DNA of 64,000 bases from Mytilisepta virgata (Eukaryota > Mollusca > Bivalvia > Mytilida > Mytilidae): assembly GCA_028015205.1 (NCBI GenBank), contig CM051517.1, positions 47,689,135 through 47,753,134 of the forward strand, in the 5' to 3' direction. The notes below the pieces were generated by a model. It was not told the origin of the DNA and did no database searches. It worked only from the letters and a program-made list of their open reading frames with translations. This document shows positions 13,320 to 25,389 of this stretch, in pieces; within the stretch, counting starts at the first letter, position 1; each line of letters opens with the position of its first letter. The position numbers and the translations under genes are program-made.

Positions 13320-14760
13320 CTGGTTTTCTCACCCAGACCAAAGAATCTGTGAGCTGTTGCCACCACTTAGCGTCCATTGTCCATTCATCATCATAAACTT
13401 ATTTTAATCATCCACTTTGAAAGTAGTGGGTTTGAGTCCAAACTTTGGTGGTTCCTTTTCAAAATTGTAGCAGGGGGTTTTGATTTCTGGCCATTAAGGC
13501 TGCCATTACTAAAAATAGAAAAAAACTGACAATATTTAAGAATCTTTTTCATCCGATTTTTGTGGTAGGTCAAATATTACAGCGTAATATATTATAATAT
13601 CCCACACTTTATTGGGTCATCATTATAGTGTGCCCACACTTACTTCATGTGTTCAACTGTCGACATGCTGAGGTCATATCATGCTGTGCTTAGCGAAGAA
13701 TGGTAAAACATATTGCTCTAGGCTTAATCTATACCTAGGCTTTGGTTGCCGAGATGTCTAGGCTGCTGCTCATAACTATTAGTGATCTCTAACATTTCAT
13801 CTTTGAGGATGTGAGTTTAAAACAATTCATGCTCTGGTGTATTTGATGCCAATCCACTATTTCCTTGCTAAACGTCATATTTGCTATATAAAAAGCATTT
13901 TGATACTAAATGGTTTTGAATATCTCCATAGACACGCAACTTTACTGCTATATGTAGCTTTGAAATCACACTTGAGCTAGCTATTCATGATTAAAAGGAG
14001 GAACTATCACAATTCTTTCTTGCTATTTTGTTTTTATACAAATATTACGTTTATTAAAATGTCTAACATTAAACATTATCAAATAATATCTCTGGAATTA
14101 AAAGTGCTACAGTTTATTTTATTTTTGTGGTCCATTTTGCTCACCATGCTTTAAAGCTTTTTATGTTGTGCTTCTGTTGCCAAAGACCAGTGTGAGCTAT
14201 TGTGATCACTTGGCATTCATCTTGTGTTAACTTTTTATTTTGATGTTTTTGAGAACGGCTAAACAGAATTTAACAAAACTTGACTGAAATGTTGCTTATA
14301 ACTGTAAAAGGTCCTTACTAAGTGCTTTTATTTTGATGTCATTTCACCAAGAAACATGGCCGCCAGAGCCTATTCTAATTTCTGATCTAAATTTTGAAAA
14401 AAAAATTCTCTCAAGAACGACTTATTCGATTGAACCCAAACTTTACAATTTAAATTTCTGTAAAGGTACGTATATTTAACAAATTTGCTTTGGTGCAGAT
14501 CGGAAACCCCGCAAGATGGCCGCCATGGCCGGAGTTAGAATATAAAAATTCCAGTGGTTTTTCCCTAAATATATAACGTCATAGGTTTTTAATTCCCTCT
14601 ATTTATAAGTTCTGGGTATTGATCTGATTGTTTTTTTTTTTTTTGGTTTTTTTTGTTTCATTATTTAATTTGGAGTCTTGGATTTATTTTAAGTTTGAAA
14701 AAATGCATGAAATGTAAAAAAAGTTGTTACTTTGGTGCCAAGATGGCCACCAGTATCTGA
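13320..14760 (+). repeat. Degenerate bivalve repeat series with ATGGCCGCC box
   Basis: Several diverged segments carry the theme AGACCA-AG--TGTGAGCT-TTG (13338, 14185), TTGA-CCAAACTTT (13432, 14433) and A-ATGGCCGCCA (14356, 14515, and the variant GATGGCCACCA near 14744). It is non-coding, dispersed and clearly multi-copy within this window. The family class is unknown to me. Confidence 0.5.
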
Positions 14761-16020
14761 CTTAGTTAACATTGGACACTGTATGGGAAAATACCCTTCC
14801 TGTAACTGAAAACATGACAAAGACTCGACAGAGGCCTGCGTCCTTGGAAGGGTCACCATTCTAAAAGAAATGCATCTATAGAGAAGGTCATCTTCGGAAC
14901 CTTAAAATCCAAAGGTGAACATTTTAGATTTTTTCTTTGTACCCACCAGTGAAGATGACGCAACAGAGGAAGAATAGTAATGGGAGCTTACTGGATGCCA
15001 GAAGTCCATGAGGTACCACTAAATTGGGCGAGTATGAATTCGGCCCAGATGTACATTGCTAAAGAATTCAGAAATTCCAACAGTGTCGTAACTGAATGGC
15101 TATTAAAAACTCTGCCTGACACAGAAGTGAATACTAGTAGATCAGTAGATAGGCCGAAAGGCATTACTTGGTACACTTATTTTGGCCAAACTACTCTGAA
15201 ACATATCGGAACTCTGGAGATATAGGAAAGTGGTAAGATCTAGAGATGCAGTTCACATCCCTGTATGAGAGAGAAGACCTGATCTACCTGCTTGTTTCCA
15301 TTTTGAAATGTAAAACCACTTGATAACAATTCAGGAAAGATCCAAAACTGGTATCATTTTCCAGTTTGTCAGCAAGATAAACAAGAAAAATCCTGGAATA
15401 GTAACCGTGATCCCAAGGACGACTGATATCTTCTAGCACGTGTTTGAAGAAGAGTGAAAACCTCTTAATGCAACAGATGATTCTTCTGAGAGTAACTATT
15501 GTGGATACATCTATTGGAACAGGAGAAAGAAGTAGTTCCTCCAAAAACTGAAGTTCTAATCATCTCCGTAATACTGAAAGAATACACGTCTGTCAAAACC
15601 AAAGACCATTTAGCCAGGAAATGGGACAGTCTGCTTTCCACTGGAAGATGAAGAAAAGATTCTTCTTCCAGTTGATGTACTAACGGAGATGGGAAACCCA
15701 ACACTTAGCCTAACTTCTAGGTAGGATGAGAATTGAAGACCTAGATATAGATTTGGAGGAATGGACAGACACTTTCCTCTTGCAATTAGACATGGAACAT
15801 CCTTCTTTACAGTAGGTGGAACCTAATTGTTCCTTTTTGGAGTTTTCCTCATGGAAAATGAAACGATTCATAATTAGCTATGGGTGAACAAAGTAGCTTC
15901 CTTTAATGCCTTCGACGCATGGAACACAAGGGACTAATCCAGCAACTTGTCTCTTAGACACTCTTGTCAACTTGGAACTGGAGAGATTTTCTTAAACTAT
16001 TCCGCTTTGTCTTTAATTAG
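14760..16020 (-). mobile_element. Decayed DIRS-like retrotransposon (reverse transcriptase part)
   Basis: The minus strand, read from high to low coordinates in three different frames, gives successive DIRS reverse-transcriptase blocks. 15704-15465 has ESRLSHFLAKW, like the GRL-x-FL-x-W start of the DIRS RT. 15544-15284 has YYSRIFLV and LNCYQVVLHFKMET, matching the YSxxFLVPK and HFKMET motifs. 15176-14988 has MPFGLSTDLLVFT (PFGLST-x2-VFT). Frameshifts between blocks and in-frame stops show it is dead. Outer boundaries are estimates. The family assignment rests on motif order and is fairly firm. Confidence 0.7.
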
Positions 16021-18270
16021 AGAACCAGCTTTCTTTACCTGAAATCAAATTAATAAAACTCCAGAGAAATTGAATATAAGAAGAGCATTAAAAACTGAAA
16101 TCTAACCATCACTAGTTTTTGTCTTTTCATATTAAGTATCTGATTATTTTCCCCGGATGAAGTTCTCAGTTTTCTATAATAAAGACATCGGCGAGCCTTG
16201 TTTACTGCATAATGATACTGACAATTACGTGTCGTATGACAAATAGCCATGGACGTTTAATGAAGAGTTGTCGGTCATTAACTACAATATCTAAATAGAA
16301 ATAACAAGACAAATAGATATGATTTGCTTTAAATTGTCAATAATAGATCTTAGCAACGACATATTAAACAATCGCCCTTAAGATATAAGTGAGACGTTAT
16401 TACCAACAATACGTTGTTAATTCAGATGTTTTATAGAAACTCCTTTTATGTCTCTCTGTAATTGCATCCTAACGGTGATTAATATTTTTCTTCAAATACG
16501 TAGATCCTTAAGCCTTTGGTTACATCTCATTGTAACCACCATGTCATTACGATAAACCGGAATACAACCGACACTTCCTCCTGTTCGTCGGCTTTAATAA
16601 CTGATTTAGATGGAAACAATATTTTGCTTCAAAGCAAATATTAGAGCTTGTTATTTTCCTCCAAACTGTTCACAACTAGTGCAATTCATAATTAATTGGA
16701 ATGATTGATGTAATTTAAGAGAGGTTTAAGTTTCATGTTTTTTTTTCCAAACAATTTGTTCCTTATTTTCAAACTTTCTCTAATTATGAGCAATCCTTTA
16801 GGCTGTTTTCATGTTCAAACATACTTGATCAGTCCGAATATAGACGATTTCTGAAAAGACTGAATTTAATAGCATATTTTTAATCCTTGTCAATCTTAAA
16901 AATACTGAAATGAGTTACCTCGTTCAAAAGCCACTTTTGTCAAATGAGTTGAGCTATAAATGAAAAACACGACTTGTATGTAATAACAACAAAAATTGAT
17001 GTCATCGTAATTTCAGTTTTTGTTCCTTTGGTGAACCGTTCAAAGACTATCAAAGCTTTGGTGCTCTATTGGTAGCTGAAAAGTTCATTTTTAACAATCA
17101 AGATTTATGTTTTTATCAAAGATACAATTCTTAATTTCTTCGTTCAAAAAGATAACATAAGTTTGTTCAAACAAAACTCTAAAATCTTGCAATGTAATTT
17201 TTCTGTGGCAAACTTTTTTATGCAGTATTGGGAAGTTTACCTTTACAGAAAAAATAATCTTTTAAATAATACATCTGGGTATTAGGAAACGTCAGATATT
17301 TTAATTTGATACGCTGTTGTCTTTTTTTCCACTTTATTATTTCAAAACGACAATTTCTTTAAATACATTTGTGCAATTTGCAAAAATGATCAGTCGTATC
17401 CAAAAAACATTTGGAGACGCCTTGACTTTGACTTTGACTGGGAACCACAGATTTCGTTCAAATATGTTATTTTGAATTTTTGAAATGTTGCCTAATATCG
17501 GAAAAACATTTAAGCCAAACGCAAATAAAAATTTTTGTTTTTGTTTCAATTGTAAGTTATTGTCAAGAGTTAGATCTATAGTTTTCATAAACCATTATCC
17601 AAAATAAATTTGTTTTATACTATCAAGATACTACATTATTATTCTATCAAGTATAAACTTGAGTGCAACCCGATCCCCATGGGTTATTAAATGAAGGACT
17701 TGTTTATTTTGTATAAAAAAAAAAACTGGAAGTTTCCTCAGACATTTAAGCATAATTTCGGCAACATCTTGGAAAATATACTTCATAATTATTTTAATAA
17801 TTAATGCCCTTCCCGTAGACATCTGAAAATCTCCTGTGAATACTTCTTCCTGCAGATCCGAATGCACCATATAGTTTGTTCTTGATAAATGTAGAACTCG
17901 GTATGAAATTAGAAAATGTAAAATCAAAATTCTGAAATCTTACAAGTAACAATTAAATATTCTATATGCAGTATTATGAAGAAAGTTTATATTGTATTGT
18001 TTTTTTTTGCTTGACAAACAAGGATACTATTCTTGGTATTTATTTGTAAATAATGTATACAAAAGCATAAACTGTAATATCAATGACATTTTAATCTCTT
18101 GATTTTAAGAAAAACAAAAGTACTCTTGCAAAGCAGACAAAACAAGGTTTAAAACATGAATATGAAAAAAAATCTTCAATAAATTAAAAACTTTTTGATG
18201 AAGGAAATAAATTTTTTTTATATAGTAAAATAAAAACAGAATATGCTGTTGAATCATATATGTATGTATA
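16021..18270. other. Intergenic; 16180-16720 is a possible regulatory block
   Basis: No gene seen. The part around 16180-16720 is less homopolymeric than its surroundings. It carries homeodomain-type cores and complex non-repetitive text (for example GTAATTGCATCCTAACGGTG near 16458). It could be a conserved non-coding enhancer, but only cross-species alignment would show this. The remainder is plain AT-rich DNA. Confidence 0.25.
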
Positions 18271-18299
18271 AATTGCACAATTCTAAATTTAGATCTCTA

Positions 18300-18480
18300 A
18301 ATTGTAAAATTAGGATTAGTGACCATTTCCTTGAAATCAAAAGAGGAAGATACAAATTTTTAAAAAAACCGTTTTGTAAAACTTGACAGTACAAGGTTGA
18401 AGATGAAATTCATTTTTTCTTTGACTGTACTTTAACTTCTGAACCGAGAGAAAAGTTATTGCAAAATTTTAAAAGTACTA
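18300..18480 (+). mobile_element. LINE C-terminal zinc-knuckle relic
   Basis: The frame starting at 18306 reads KIRISDHFLEIKRGRYK, then FCKT, then a stop (TGA 18384-18386), then YKVEDEIHFFFDC. This matches the C-x2-C ... E-H/IHFLF-C module at the C-terminus of many LINE reverse transcriptases (RIS-H-L-IE-GRY ... C-x2-C ... VEDE-HF---C). The second cysteine position is occupied by the TGA, consistent with one substitution. Only the tail is present, so it is a dead fragment. Confidence 0.6.
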
Positions 18481-21400
18481 TAATAATATTTCTAACTTAC
18501 AGACGATAATACTATATTAACAGATGGAAAACTTATGCTTTACGTTAGTTGTTACTGACGAAAGCGGACTGAATACTTTGTATGTCTTCAACCCTTTCTA
18601 GGTATAATTGTTCTTTTGTGTTGACAAAAATTGTATCTCTTAAGTTTTCCGTGGAGTCCAACAAGAGATACCCCCACTCAGTGTTTAAGTACTGATATTT
18701 ATTATATTGCTACAATTGTACTTTACCTCAGACAAAACAAAAATTAGCTTTTGAATTTGGCTGAAAAAGGGAGTTGCAACTGGACTTTGACAAGAAAATA
18801 CAGACTATTTTCGTTCCGAATTATTTACATGTATGCTATGGCTTACGATGAGAGACTAAAGCATGTTGAAGTTGGTAATGAGATATAGTTAATACACATA
18901 ACTGTGTGACCCGGGAGTATATCTTTATTTCGACTTGGATTTCGATTTTTTGGACCATTTCCATAATAATTTTTTTTAAAGAGAAAAACAGGACACATAG
19001 GTCAACGCTAAACAACATATATATCAGAATCCAAACTAAAAAGTAAAAAATATAAACAAGATAATGTTAGATCCAGAATTAATCAATTAATATATCAAAA
19101 GACATTACCAAAATTATTTTCTCCTCGAATAAACTCCTGATACAATTACATTACTGAAAACCGTCATCACATACACTCGTAACCATATGGTATAAAAACC
19201 AAAAATAATAACAATATGATATTATTGGGAGTTATAGATCAAAAAGGGTCTGAAATTAGGGGTAAAAATCCAGTTATGGTCAACTTTGCTTAAAGGAGTT
19301 AAAAATTTTTACTTTTTACAAAAATTTCAAATATATCAGAAAAATATACACATGAATCTTTTTCTCTTTTTTCGCCGAAGCAAATCGGAATTATACCAAA
19401 CATCGGAAACACGAATAAATAAATCATATTGGGATCCCAAATTAACAGACAAAATTGAAAACGTATCATCTTTAAAAGAGCAAAAACAATAGTCAATACT
19501 CAATCAATAGGAAAGATGCAAAAAACCAACAACTGGTCATTTTGAACAGCTATAATAACATATACTTCGGTGACAATTTTAGATTTCTGGTGAATCGCAC
19601 CCTGCTGATTTGTTGCTTTCAATGGGACCTCCAATAGCTCTTCTGAGATCAAAAATTGTCACACATGCATGATTTAAACAATTTCTACTTTTTATGGCCA
19701 TTATTTGTACTACAACTATTACTGTTATAGTTTCACCGAAGGTTAACCAATACATGCGACTTGAGATCGTTGAAAACTGAGAAAATAATCCACACAGCAA
19801 AGACAAATGAAAGGCCAAAATAATCACGAATGGTAGAAATTATATAGCGTTAATTTGGGGTTGAAATGAGCACTGGAATTTTATTGTTTATAATATCCAA
19901 GATCATATAGAAGAAGATCTATAAATCGGATATAGTGTCGACTTATGATATTATAACTACTAATGATTAAAATGTACGAACGGTTAATTTCCCAAAAAGA
20001 CTTTCATAAGAAGGTATGTATTGACCTTTAAAACAGTAGGTAGAATGTTTTCTTTATGAAACAGAAAAGACAATATTAAGACTCAAAGCAAATAATGCTA
20101 AACGATATTTTTTAAACATTTCAGGAAAAAGATCATTAAAATTGAAAGTTTGAGAGTGATAATGCGAGTTTTCATAAAGTCAGAAGTTTCAATTCCAATA
20201 ATTTCAGGAAATTTTAGAAAATCCTTTCCTGTTTCAGTCAGGTTTTACCTGTCACACCAATATCTTAATGGACAATAAGGCAAAGATACTTCAGAAACAA
20301 AAAGAAATGTTTATATGTAGATACTTTTTTTTCTAAAAATTAACATAGACAATTAAAAACCAGAATCTATGGCAAACTTGATGTTTTTAGTTCCCATAAT
20401 GCTAACTTTCAACGTCATCTTCCAGGGTAGTACTCTTTGTTGTAACTAAAAAAGCTACAGTAGTTCAGGAAAGATGTTTGAACTTTGTTCATGCAGCTAA
20501 AATTATTAATAGGGATAGTTACTTTTTTTTAAATTCCCGTAGAATTTTAAGACTTTACCATTATATTTAGGGTCAGTCACATAAGACATTAAGTGCACCA
20601 GATTAATAAAACATAAAACTTGCTGCCTTGTAGAATTATCAATGCCTGAAATATAAGTCTTAATTTAGCCAATGTTATTACAATTGACTCACAGATTGAA
20701 GCATTACATTGTATTTTAACATAAAGTTTCCCTAAATGATGTCCCAGAACAATCTGTTTATAAATTATAACCAGAGATAAATTGTGTAAGCCAAAGAAAT
20801 ACTATTAAGAATAAGAAGATAATAGTTACGATTTAATTAATCAAATTTTTTATGTAAAGACGCCAATTTAACCCACGATCAATTTCATTTCCAACACGCA
20901 TCCAAATGAGTAGGGTTTGCTTTCGTGATGAAGGGCCGTTAATTATGCGATTATTAATGATGAAGCGGTTATCATTTCAATTATAAGCTAATTTTTACGA
21001 TATGTTTAAGAGTGAAGTAATTATTACTTGTAGAGCCTGTGGCGAGTATTTTATTTTTCTTTTTTTTTTCTATAGATGTCTTTGCAATTGATCTTCTACA
21101 CGAGTTCCTTAAGCAGCTTATGAATATTGACAGAACAATAACTTTGTATAAGGATGTATTCAGTTACACAGTTCTCTATGTAAGATGCTTCATTCAATAT
21201 GGTTTCCCTTTCGGAAATGAAAGAACCATCATGTGTTATGGGGAGATTTTGGGGGTAAAATATAAAAATTGTCAAAACTTAATTAATTTTCCACAGAATT
21301 AAAGACGAATATCATATTTTTCATGATAGTTATTGTTATAGATATATTCTCAGATTAAAATTAAGATGAACATTTCAAATAATTAAGTTACACATTATTT

Positions 21401-22980
21401 CTTATTTTGGGCCCCAGGAATTTGATCCAGCAGGTGGAAGGAGCTATATTACAAATCAGAATACAATTTACCGGCTATTAGTGATCACGATATTCATTAT
21501 AGCGATCGGTAATTATGTCTCTTGAAAACAGATAAATTCTGACAAGTCCAATGTACGTCACACTATCAGAGTCTTAACATAAATGGATAACAGTCAATCA
21601 ACTTCAAAGTAATTCTCAATTAATTTCTAACCTATTTCGTGAGGCTCTGGATTTCATTTTTAATAATTTATTTTCCTTTTCTTAAACATAAAATAGCAGT
21701 CACACCATCAAACAACGGTTGAAAATGTAAAATCCTCACAATTCTTAACTTTTCCAGTATATATTTTATCAACAGTATGACAGGTATTATATTTGTATAG
21801 GCATCTGATTTTTGGAAACTAAAGAGCATCACTTTCAGACATACTGGTTATGTTCTCCGTATTTCCAGATAACTCTGACTTAAATATGGTCCATCTCGTT
21901 TATGAAACATTAGTCGTAAATGTGATCTGGTTTCCTGTCTTCGGCGTTTTATTCTAAAGGTGTCCTGCAACCAATCTCGATCGTAGTCGTACAATTTTGT
22001 GAAACATGGACCAAACCAACAGGACAATAGGCCGTTTGACATCAGAGAAATCTCGGAATGTGTGCTTCGATGGTTTTTGGCTTTTTTTAAAATCTTTTGA
22101 TTATCTGCTCTATTTATTTCTATATTTGTATATGTTTTTTCATTATTTAAAAGATCAAAGTATTTTATTCAATGAAATGACCCGAAACTAAGTTGTCGAA
22201 TAATGTCCCAGGTTTTCGTACTATATATATGTAGACCGCTGTATTCAGTGTGTTCTACGCACATTCGGTTGTTGTGACGAGACCGCAGATAATTTAATCG
22301 ACTAAGATTTTGTTTTTAAATATCATTAAATATTTCCGATTATCTTGGAACGTCAAACTACCTCTTGGCTTTTATTTAACAAATATGTCTTTGTCTTGTA
22401 TAAATTATAATCGCTAATTGCATCTGTATCTTTTGTGTTGTCTATTCTCATATATTTTTTATTTACCATTTTGTATATTAGAAATTTAAAAATGTATCTG
22501 TTTCATTATATTATAGACACACTTTGAAGTTACCAACTTACGGTATATACAGTATGGACATTATAATATATACATTCAATAAAAAGTTCAGAAAGACAAA
22601 TAATCATTCTATGAAAAAATTTCAAAGACTTGTGTTTACAACGACTAATATTTCATTAGTTCCAAAGACTGGAAATGAAGACTGACAAAACAATAACCTA
22701 AAAGGTTGTAGAGTAGATATATTAAATTCCAGTATGACTAAAGCAGAAAACCATTTCAGCTCTAAAAATACTGATTGGGGTTTTCAAAAAATTAATGTTA
22801 TAACAACATATTTCTAAGCATCAATTTTACGCGGGTGTCAAGATATACAATAACAAATGAATATATATTTTGATTATAATCTTCGTTTTATCTTCTAATG
22901 CCAATTTTTCCAATTTGTTCACTTTGTCATTGAATCGCCACTTCAGCGTTTTAATATATTGTTTTGGTGTTTCGACATTT
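18481..22980. other. Intergenic; possible regulatory block near 20860-21000
   Basis: No gene, RNA gene or clear repeat. The 20860-21000 stretch has clustered homeodomain-type cores (GTTAATTATGCGATTATTAA near 20939). It looks like complex, non-repetitive regulatory DNA. This is visual judgement only. Confidence 0.25.
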
Positions 22981-22990
22981 TAGGCCTTGG

Positions 22991-23037
22991 GCACAACTGA
23001 TGAATCTGTAAATCGATGAAATGTGCGCATTGTGTGC
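22991..23037 (+). ncRNA. Hammerhead ribozyme relic (retrozyme family)
   Basis: Core CTGATGA at 22997-23003. Stem II is ATC/GAT (23004-23006 with 23015-23017), followed by GAAA at 23018-23021. The minimal stem III is ATG/CAT (23021-23023 with 23028-23030), followed by T16.1 and T17 at 23030-23031. Stem I is GCACA (22991-22995) with TGTGC (23033-23037). The base pair next to the cleavage site is broken (A22996 with G23032). The predicted cut lies between 23031 and 23032. All catalytic core nucleotides are present; activity is uncertain because of the mismatch. Confidence 0.55.
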
Positions 23038-23039
23038 AT

Positions 23040-25260
23040 CAAAATTGGTTCCATTGAATATTTCATATTACCACTTAGCTCGGTACACAATTATTTTTCT
23101 ATACCTGAATATCATGTTATATTCTTAGCTCGGTACACATGCATGATCACACCCGAAGACAATCACAAAACGTCCTCGGTAATGAGGATATCAACAAAAA
23201 AAAAAAAAAACAAAACAAAACAAAACAAAACAAACAAAACGACAAATCAAAATAATAAACAAATAACACTAACTAAACAGGAGAAAACTATTGGTCTTTA
23301 TGCAGAATTAAAAAAAATCATTGACCTTCAGCAATCCCCACGGCAAAAAAAAAACCTCGAAAGCTGAAACAATAATCCAAACGTACATGTATAGACATAT
23401 TAATATCCTTCAATCAGTGTTACGACAGACGAATAACTGGTGCCAAATATATCAAAGCTGTATTTGTATTTAGGCCCCTCCCATGGAAATTTATAACAAG
23501 TTGCATTTAAGATGCTTTAAAAATTGCGTGAAAACAAATTATTCTATAGTATACTATATAGAGGAACATAAAATATTTGTATTCGGCTCGGAAATGGAGG
23601 AAAATATAAATATTTCTAAACTCTTCAATAGTACACTAATATTGTGTATGTATTTTCTGCACCAGATTCATCAAAATGAGATTAAATCAATTGTCAAACA
23701 TCCTCTCTTTCGGCAAAAATCAGCTTCATGGTCAGAAATCATAATTATCAGCAAATTTTACCCATCAGTTTTAAGCATTTGAAAAATTGAGTCGTATTTT
23801 CCGAAAATAAACAAGAAATAAAATGCTAATTGTATAGTGGAACCTAATGACTATTTTTCACACCACCGTTAGGTATTAAATAGTATAAAACTTTTGAATT
23901 AGATAATTCAATATTTTGAGATGATTTTCAAACATACGACAAATTTATAAGGAGATTTTTTCAATCTGGGGTAAAATAAATAGTGATAAAAGAATTAAAA
24001 AAAAAAACTTTCAGTGTGAAATAGGAATTTGAATTTGAAAACATAGTGCTCACATGGTAAATGTACAGATTTATGCAGATGATGGAAAGTTAATCTTTTA
24101 GCCAATTTTCCAAAACTTTTGGTAATAATCTTTTGATCTAAGCTTTTTGTTCCTTGGAGTTTATTCTCCTTTAATATTGGAATTCGGCTCTTTATTTTTC
24201 TTTAGAGTTTTGATATTTTTTTTTTCATTCTAGTACATCAGTAACATTTTTATAAAGAATATTGTGCACTTGAAAACGATTAAGCTAAAAATTAAGGCAT
24301 AACTTATTTAATGCAAAATGTTAAAATTTCACTTAAGCTTAATCGAAGCAATGTTTTAACAAAAAATCTACCGTAAATCAATAGAGATAATTAAAACAGA
24401 TTGAAGATTATAATTAGTTTTGCCGATCCATTAGCTTTAAACTCCCGTAAATCTATTACAAATTTCATATCCTTTTACATTGTTTAAAACACTAGACACA
24501 CATGTCGCTCGCCGAGGGGTCTAATAGAAAAAAAGAAGAAAATTGGTTAAAACTAATGGCATCGCATAATTCAATCTTAAGATCATGACAATACCTTGTC
24601 ATAGGAAAAAGACGTGTGTCTTCTTTACATCTTTTAATTGTCAGAGTATTAAATCTCCCAATACTAGAACGATAATAATTTAGCTGTAATGGGTGATCAT
24701 ATAAAATTGGTTGTGGAAGCTGGCGGCGCTTAATCCGTAATGATGCTAATGCTTCGGTAATGGTAAAAGACAAAACGACTTGTCTATTACTTAAATTTCT
24801 AAGATGAAACGTAGTTCCTTCTTGATGAAAGTAAATGGGAAATGAGTTTTTCCGGAGATATCAACTATCAATTGACAATTATAGTCATTATTGGTTAGCT
24901 ATTAGAGATTTGTAATCTCAGGTGGTGCATTGAGGGACCAACTAAAGAGAGAAAATTAATGGAGGAAAGGATCAAAGACTTACCTGAGTTTCTTTATTTT
25001 ATTTCTTCTCAATTTGCATTCAATGAAAAAACTACATTAAATTTTACAGAAAAATGTCATGTTCAAATTGTAGGAACATAATATAAAGAAAAGTGCTTTC
25101 ACGACACATTAAAAGCCTAGATTTTTTTTTAAGTATTGGTATTTAGAAAATAATATTGATTTGCGTAATATCACTTAAATTCCAAATGTTTATCTTCATT
25201 ATGGAACCATATACATTAATGGTATATTAAAAACAATTGTAACATTTTAAAGAAGTCTTG
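23040..25260. other. Intergenic with an (AAAAC)n stretch
   Basis: A pentanucleotide microsatellite of AAAAC type lies at about 23203-23242. Nothing else is recognised. ORFs of 93-114 codons here have no protein-family features. Confidence 0.5.
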
Positions 25261-25266
25261 CAGTTT

Positions 25267-25386
25267 GATACATTACCATCGTTGGAAACCCACGTCCGGT
25301 CGTGCTTACGCTTTGCTTCCACTTACCGATAAGTGGAAGGAAGGAGTAAGCGCGACCGGCCGTGGGTTTCCAACGATGATACATTA
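25267..25386. mobile_element. Foldback MITE with 8-9 bp target-site duplication
   Basis: A GC-richer island in AT-rich DNA. The arms 25277-25325 and 25330-25378 form an inverted repeat of about 49 bp with roughly six mismatches around the 4-nt centre CCGA. The terminal arm reads CATCGTTGGAAACCCAC. The hairpin is bracketed by the direct repeat GATACATTA (25267-25275 and 25378-25386; ATACATTA if the shared G belongs to the arm). That fits an insertion duplication of the length seen with hAT or Mutator-type transposons. No coding capacity. Confidence 0.75.
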
Positions 25387-25389
25387 TGT

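Noticed and set aside
23023..23367. 114-codon plus-strand ORF
   Set aside because: Its length comes from the (AAAAC)n microsatellite and poly-A runs.
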